A stretch of DNA of 64,000 nucleotides, taken from Nonomuraea montanisoli. Lineage in GTDB: Bacteria; Actinomycetota; Actinomycetes; Streptosporangiales; Streptosporangiaceae. The notes under the pieces are model-generated. The model saw nothing but the letters and a program-made list of their open reading frames with translations. It ran no database searches and had not been told where the DNA came from. The position numbers were made by a program, and so were the translations under genes. The stretch covers positions 547,824 to 611,823 of the forward strand of contig NZ_JABWGN010000004.1 in NCBI RefSeq assembly GCF_013363975.1. Direction: 5' to 3'. Positions 61,092 to 64,000 of the stretch are shown here, piece after piece (the stretch's first letter is position 1; every line of letters starts with the position of its first letter).

Positions 61092-63317
61092 GTGAACCCG
61101 CTGACCACCAGCGCGTTTGACCTTCCCGACCACCTCGCCGCCAAGGCCGACCCGGCGCTGATCGCCGGCGACGAGCAGCACTTCGCGGCCATCGCGCAGA
61201 GCCTCGACCAGGCGATCGCCGACCTGTCCGACCGCCTCGACGCCGCCCGCATGGCGCCCGGCGGCAAGGGGCAGGCGGCGCTGGACCGCGACCTGGAGAT
61301 CCACCGGCTGGCCGCCCGCCTGCGCACACTCCGCCGTTACGGCCTGGACCTGTGTCTCGGGCACATGGTGAGCGCGGACGACGACCAGCCCGCGTACATC
61401 GGACGACTCGGCCTCACGGACAGCGAGGGCCGCCGGTTGCTGCTCGACTGGCGCTCCCCCGCGGCCGAGCCGTTCTTCGGCGCCACGCACGCCAACCCGA
61501 TGGGCCTGGCCAGCCGCCGCAGGTACCGCTGGACCCGCGGCCGGGTCAGCGACTACTGGGACGAGGTGTTCACCTCGGAGGGGCTGGTCGGGCACGCCGC
61601 CCTCGACGACCAGTCCGCCTTCATCGCCAGCCTGGGCAGCAGCCGGTCGCCGCGCATGCGCGACGTCCTCGGCACCATCCAGGCCGACCAGGACGCCATC
61701 ATCCGCGCGGGGTCCGCCGGCGCCCTCGTCGTGGACGGCGGTCCGGGCACGGGCAAGACCGTCGTCGCCCTGCACCGCTCCGCCTACCTCCTCTACTCCG
61801 ACCCCCGTCTCGGTCACCGGCGGGGCGACGTGCTGTTCGTCGGCCCGCACCAGCCCTACCTGGCCTACGTCGCCGACGTCCTCCCCAGCCTCGGCGAGGA
61901 GGGCGTGCAGACCTGCACCCTGCGGGACCTCGTGACCGAGGGAGCCGCGGCGGCGACCGAGACCGACCCGGACGTGGCCCGGCTGAAGGCGTCCGCGGAC
62001 CTGGTGAAGGCGATCGAGCCGGCCGTCAGGTTCTACGAGAACCTGCCGACCAAGGGGATGACGGTCACGACCCACTGGTCCGACGTCTGGCTGAGTCCCG
62101 ACGACTGGGCCGAGGCGTTCGACGCGGCGGAGCCCGGCATTCCGCACAACGACGCGCGCGACCTGATCTGGGAGGAGCTGCTCAGGATCCTGGCGGACAA
62201 GCACAGGCGATTGAGGCGAGCGGGGGGAGAGCTTGCTCGCACTCCCGAGCCGATTGAGCCTGTTGACCGCAGGGAACACGACGACGAGGACGTCGCGCCC
62301 GACTTGCTCCGCAGGTCGCTGATGCGGGACAGGGAGCTGCTGACGGCCTTCAACCGCGCGTGGCCGCTGATCGAAGCGGCCGACCTCGTCGGAGACCTGT
62401 GGACCGTACCCGCCTACCTGCGCAAGTGCGCCCCCTGGCTCAGCCTCGACGAGGTACGGAAGCTGCAGCGCGAGGAGGCGCAGGCGTGGACGGTGTCCGA
62501 CCTGCCGCTCTTGGACGCGGCGCGGCAGCGCCTCGGCGACCCGGAGACGTCACGGCGCAAGCGACGGCGGGAAGCCGCCCTGGCCGCCCAGCGCGAACGC
62601 ATGGCCCAGGTCGTCGAGAACCTGATCGAGGCCGATGACGACGGCGAGGGCCTGGTGACGCAGCTACGCCGGGCGGACCTGCAGCGCAACCTGGTCGACG
62701 AGTCCGAGCTGCCCACCTTCGACGTGGACCGGCTCGCCGGCCCGTTCGCGCACGTCGTCGTGGACGAGGCTCAGGAGCTGACCGACGCGGAGTGGCAGAT
62801 GCTGCTGCTGCGGTGCCCGTCCCGGAGCTTCACCATCGTCGGGGACCGCGCCCAGGCCAGGCACGGGTTCACGGAGTCGTGGCAGGAACGGCTGGAGCGG
62901 GTCGGGCTCGACCGGATCACCCTGGCGTCCCTGACCGTCAACTATCGGACGCCGGAAGAGGTCATGGCGGAGGCGGAGCCCGTGATCCGGGCCGCGCTCC
63001 CGGACGCCAACGTCCCGACCTCGATCCGCAGCAGCGGCGTCCCGGTCGTCCACGGACCGGTCTCGGATCTGGGCTCGATCCTCGACACCTGGCTCGCCGC
63101 GCACGCCGACGGGACCGCCTGCGTCATCGGCGATCCCACATTCCAGGAGACGTCCCGCGTACGGTCGCTGACGCCGGAGCTGTCGAAGGGGCTCGAGTTC
63201 GACCTGGTGGTCCTCGTCGATCCCGAGGGGTTCGGGGAGGGCATCGAGGGAGCGGTGGACCGCTACGTCGCGATGACCAGGGCGACCCAGCGGCTCGTCA
63301 TCCTCACGAGCTCCTGA
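61092..63317 (+). CDS. helR: RNA polymerase recycling motor ATPase HelR
   Basis: 741-residue UvrD/HelD-like superfamily I protein. Residues 1-100 hold the N-terminal helical arm (AIAQSLDQAIADLSDRLDAA). YIGRLGLTD, LLDWRSPAAEPFFGATHANP and YRWTRGRVSDYWDEVF match HelR as I remember it. Walker A GGPGTGKTVVALHRSAY is at about 217, Walker B VVDEAQELTDAEWQM at about 555, and LSKGLEFDLVVLVDPE and AMTRATQRLVIL close the second RecA domain. In Streptomyces venezuelae and Mycobacterium abscessus, HelR displaces rifamycin-blocked RNA polymerase and confers resistance. GTG at 61092 behind GGAGC. 228 bp after the glycosyltransferase, with no second RAE in the gap. Confidence 0.92.
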   Translation: MNPLTTSAFDLPDHLAAKADPALIAGDEQHFAAIAQSLDQAIADLSDRLDAARMAPGGKGQAALDRDLEIHRLAARLRTLRRYGLDLCLGHMVSADDDQPAYIGRLGLTDSEGRRLLLDWRSPAAEPFFGATHANPMGLASRRRYRWTRGRVSDYWDEVFTSEGLVGHAALDDQSAFIASLGSSRSPRMRDVLGTIQADQDAIIRAGSAGALVVDGGPGTGKTVVALHRSAYLLYSDPRLGHRRGDVLFVGPHQPYLAYVADVLPSLGEEGVQTCTLRDLVTEGAAAATETDPDVARLKASADLVKAIEPAVRFYENLPTKGMTVTTHWSDVWLSPDDWAEAFDAAEPGIPHNDARDLIWEELLRILADKHRRLRRAGGELARTPEPIEPVDRREHDDEDVAPDLLRRSLMRDRELLTAFNRAWPLIEAADLVGDLWTVPAYLRKCAPWLSLDEVRKLQREEAQAWTVSDLPLLDAARQRLGDPETSRRKRRREAALAAQRERMAQVVENLIEADDDGEGLVTQLRRADLQRNLVDESELPTFDVDRLAGPFAHVVVDEAQELTDAEWQMLLLRCPSRSFTIVGDRAQARHGFTESWQERLERVGLDRITLASLTVNYRTPEEVMAEAEPVIRAALPDANVPTSIRSSGVPVVHGPVSDLGSILDTWLAAHADGTACVIGDPTFQETSRVRSLTPELSKGLEFDLVVLVDPEGFGEGIEGAVDRYVAMTRATQRLVILTSS

Positions 63318-63880
63318 CGCCCTGCGGGATGGGGGAGCGGTGTCAGGTCAGGCCGCCGGACCTGCGTGGACGGGTCTCACGTCCACGTGAGAAGGCGGGC
63401 TGCCGGTACCACTCCCTCGCTCAACCGTGTCGCGGCGCGGGCGCATCGACGGCCGGGCATCGCCGTCGGTCGGCTTCGCGCAACGCGACGGTCCTCACAC
63501 CGTGCGGGGCTACATTCGCGACATACACCGTGCCGGGCTACATCCGCGGCATCGATCGTCGGATGCGCGACTCTGGGCACACAGGCCCCTCCACAGCACT
63601 GGCCGGTGACTCCGTCGGGTCGCACGCCTGCTTGTCGTCGGTGCGGTGAGGGAGAAGGCCAGGTGTCCTGTCAGGTCGCGGGCTTTTCTCGGAGGCCGGC
63701 TTCGCTACGCCAGTACGTGGAGGCGAAGGTACGGGTGAGGTCTTCCTGAGACCAGTGAGCGAGATGGGGACCGGCGCCATACGCGCCCCAGGCATGCGGG
63801 AACTGACCCCGGGCATGCGAAAAGGGGCCCACACGAACCCGGCATCAGCCAGGCCCGCATGAACCCCTTCTCAAAAGATT
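63318..63880. other. 563-bp gap between helR and the 5S rRNA gene
   Basis: No supported gene. Small open frames show no family resemblance. It holds a 28-bp direct repeat (63498-63525 and 63526-63553, beginning CACCGTGC and containing GGGCTACAT) and, nearer the rRNA, two CCCGGGCATGCG-like copies before the terminator. Confidence 0.7.
63821..63870 (-). terminator. Putative rRNA operon terminator
   Basis: On the reverse strand, downstream of the 5S gene, AAGGGG (from 63870 down) can pair with CCCCTTTT (to 63821), with imperfect pairing inside. The 3' arm ends in four T. Position just after the last rRNA gene supports the call. Confidence 0.6.
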
Positions 63881-63999
63881 GTCCGGCGGTGACCTACTCT
63901 CCCACACCCTCCCGAGTGCAGTACCATCGGCGCTGGGAAGCTTAACTTCCGGGTTCGGAATGTAACCGGGTGTTTCCTTCCCGCCATAACCGCCGTAAC
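63881..63999 (-). rRNA. rrf: 5S ribosomal RNA
   Basis: About 119 nt on the reverse strand. The universal 5S core is present: CCCGGTTACATTCCGAACCC, then GGAAGTTAAGC and CGCCGATGGTACTGC, ending GGGAGAGTAGGTCACCGCC. The terminal stem forms from TACGGCGGT and ACCGCCGGA. As the last gene of an rRNA operon it implies 23S and 16S genes beyond the right edge. Confidence 0.96.
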
Positions 64000-64000
64000 C

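Noticed and set aside
63366..63834. Small open frames on both strands between helR and 5S rRNA
   Set aside because: No ribosome sites, no motifs, and compositions typical of random high-GC sequence with local repeats.

Overview
The window is high-GC actinobacterial chromosome. Short overlapping operons, frequent GTG and TTG starts, RbpA, WhiA, OpcA, a mycothiol-type DinB protein and a SteA/SteB locus point to a filamentous, spore-forming actinomycete; a Streptosporangiales-like genus such as Nonomuraea is my guess and is not proven. I see no prophage, insertion sequence, CRISPR array or tRNA.

Layout. 1-870: N-terminal part of a PrsW-type membrane protease (runs off the left edge). 961-9033: ctaB divergent from a pentose-phosphate block tkt-tal-zwf-opcA-pgl. 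9047-16657: accessory genes (adenosine deaminase, an SDR/TetR operon with a palindromic operator, a stand-alone double Clp_N protein, an ACT-GNAT protein, an amidohydrolase). 16805-20619: rbpA, secG and the glycolytic genes tpiA-pgk-gap, with a DasR/GntR-like palindrome upstream of gap. 22329-27979: whiA-yvcK-rapZ-uvrC. 28112-29733: three tandem Rieske lipoproteins. 30695-33535: uvrA. 33814-38236: DinB/maleylpyruvate isomerase family protein, MBL hydrolase, pssA-psd and terC behind a yybP-ykoY manganese riboswitch. 38412-50289: an envelope/division/DNA-repair block (GT4 glycosyltransferase, MurJ-like flippase, MraY/WecA-like transferase, steB, steA, recN, nadK, tlyA, a 52-residue protein, HAD phosphatase), with an SCP2-like gene on the other strand. 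50551-58531: TPR protein, DUF1015 protein, SSB-like protein, MBL hydrolase and a large Arg-rich TPR protein. 58722-63317: methyltransferase, then a rifamycin-associated element (RAE), a GT1 glycosyltransferase and helR. The right edge holds a 5S rRNA, the last gene of an rRNA operon lying mostly outside.

How the genes work together. The pentose-phosphate genes feed NADPH and sugar phosphates; gap-pgk-tpiA is lower glycolysis. YvcK, RapZ and WhiA tie carbon flow to envelope synthesis and sporulation. pssA-psd makes phosphatidylethanolamine. The 38-45 kb block combines lipid-linked sugar transfer and flipping with division proteins. The RAE-glycosyltransferase-helR set reads as a rifamycin-inducible resistance module, with drug modification plus RNA polymerase rescue.

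A recurring oddity is tandem-repeat (minisatellite) expansion. It appears inside conserved genes (Clp_N protein, DUF1015, Arg-rich TPR protein, and more degenerately YvcK and the GT4 enzyme) and in intergenic DNA (a 50-bp array at 21.9-22.2 kb). Several core proteins therefore carry long disordered extensions or insertions.
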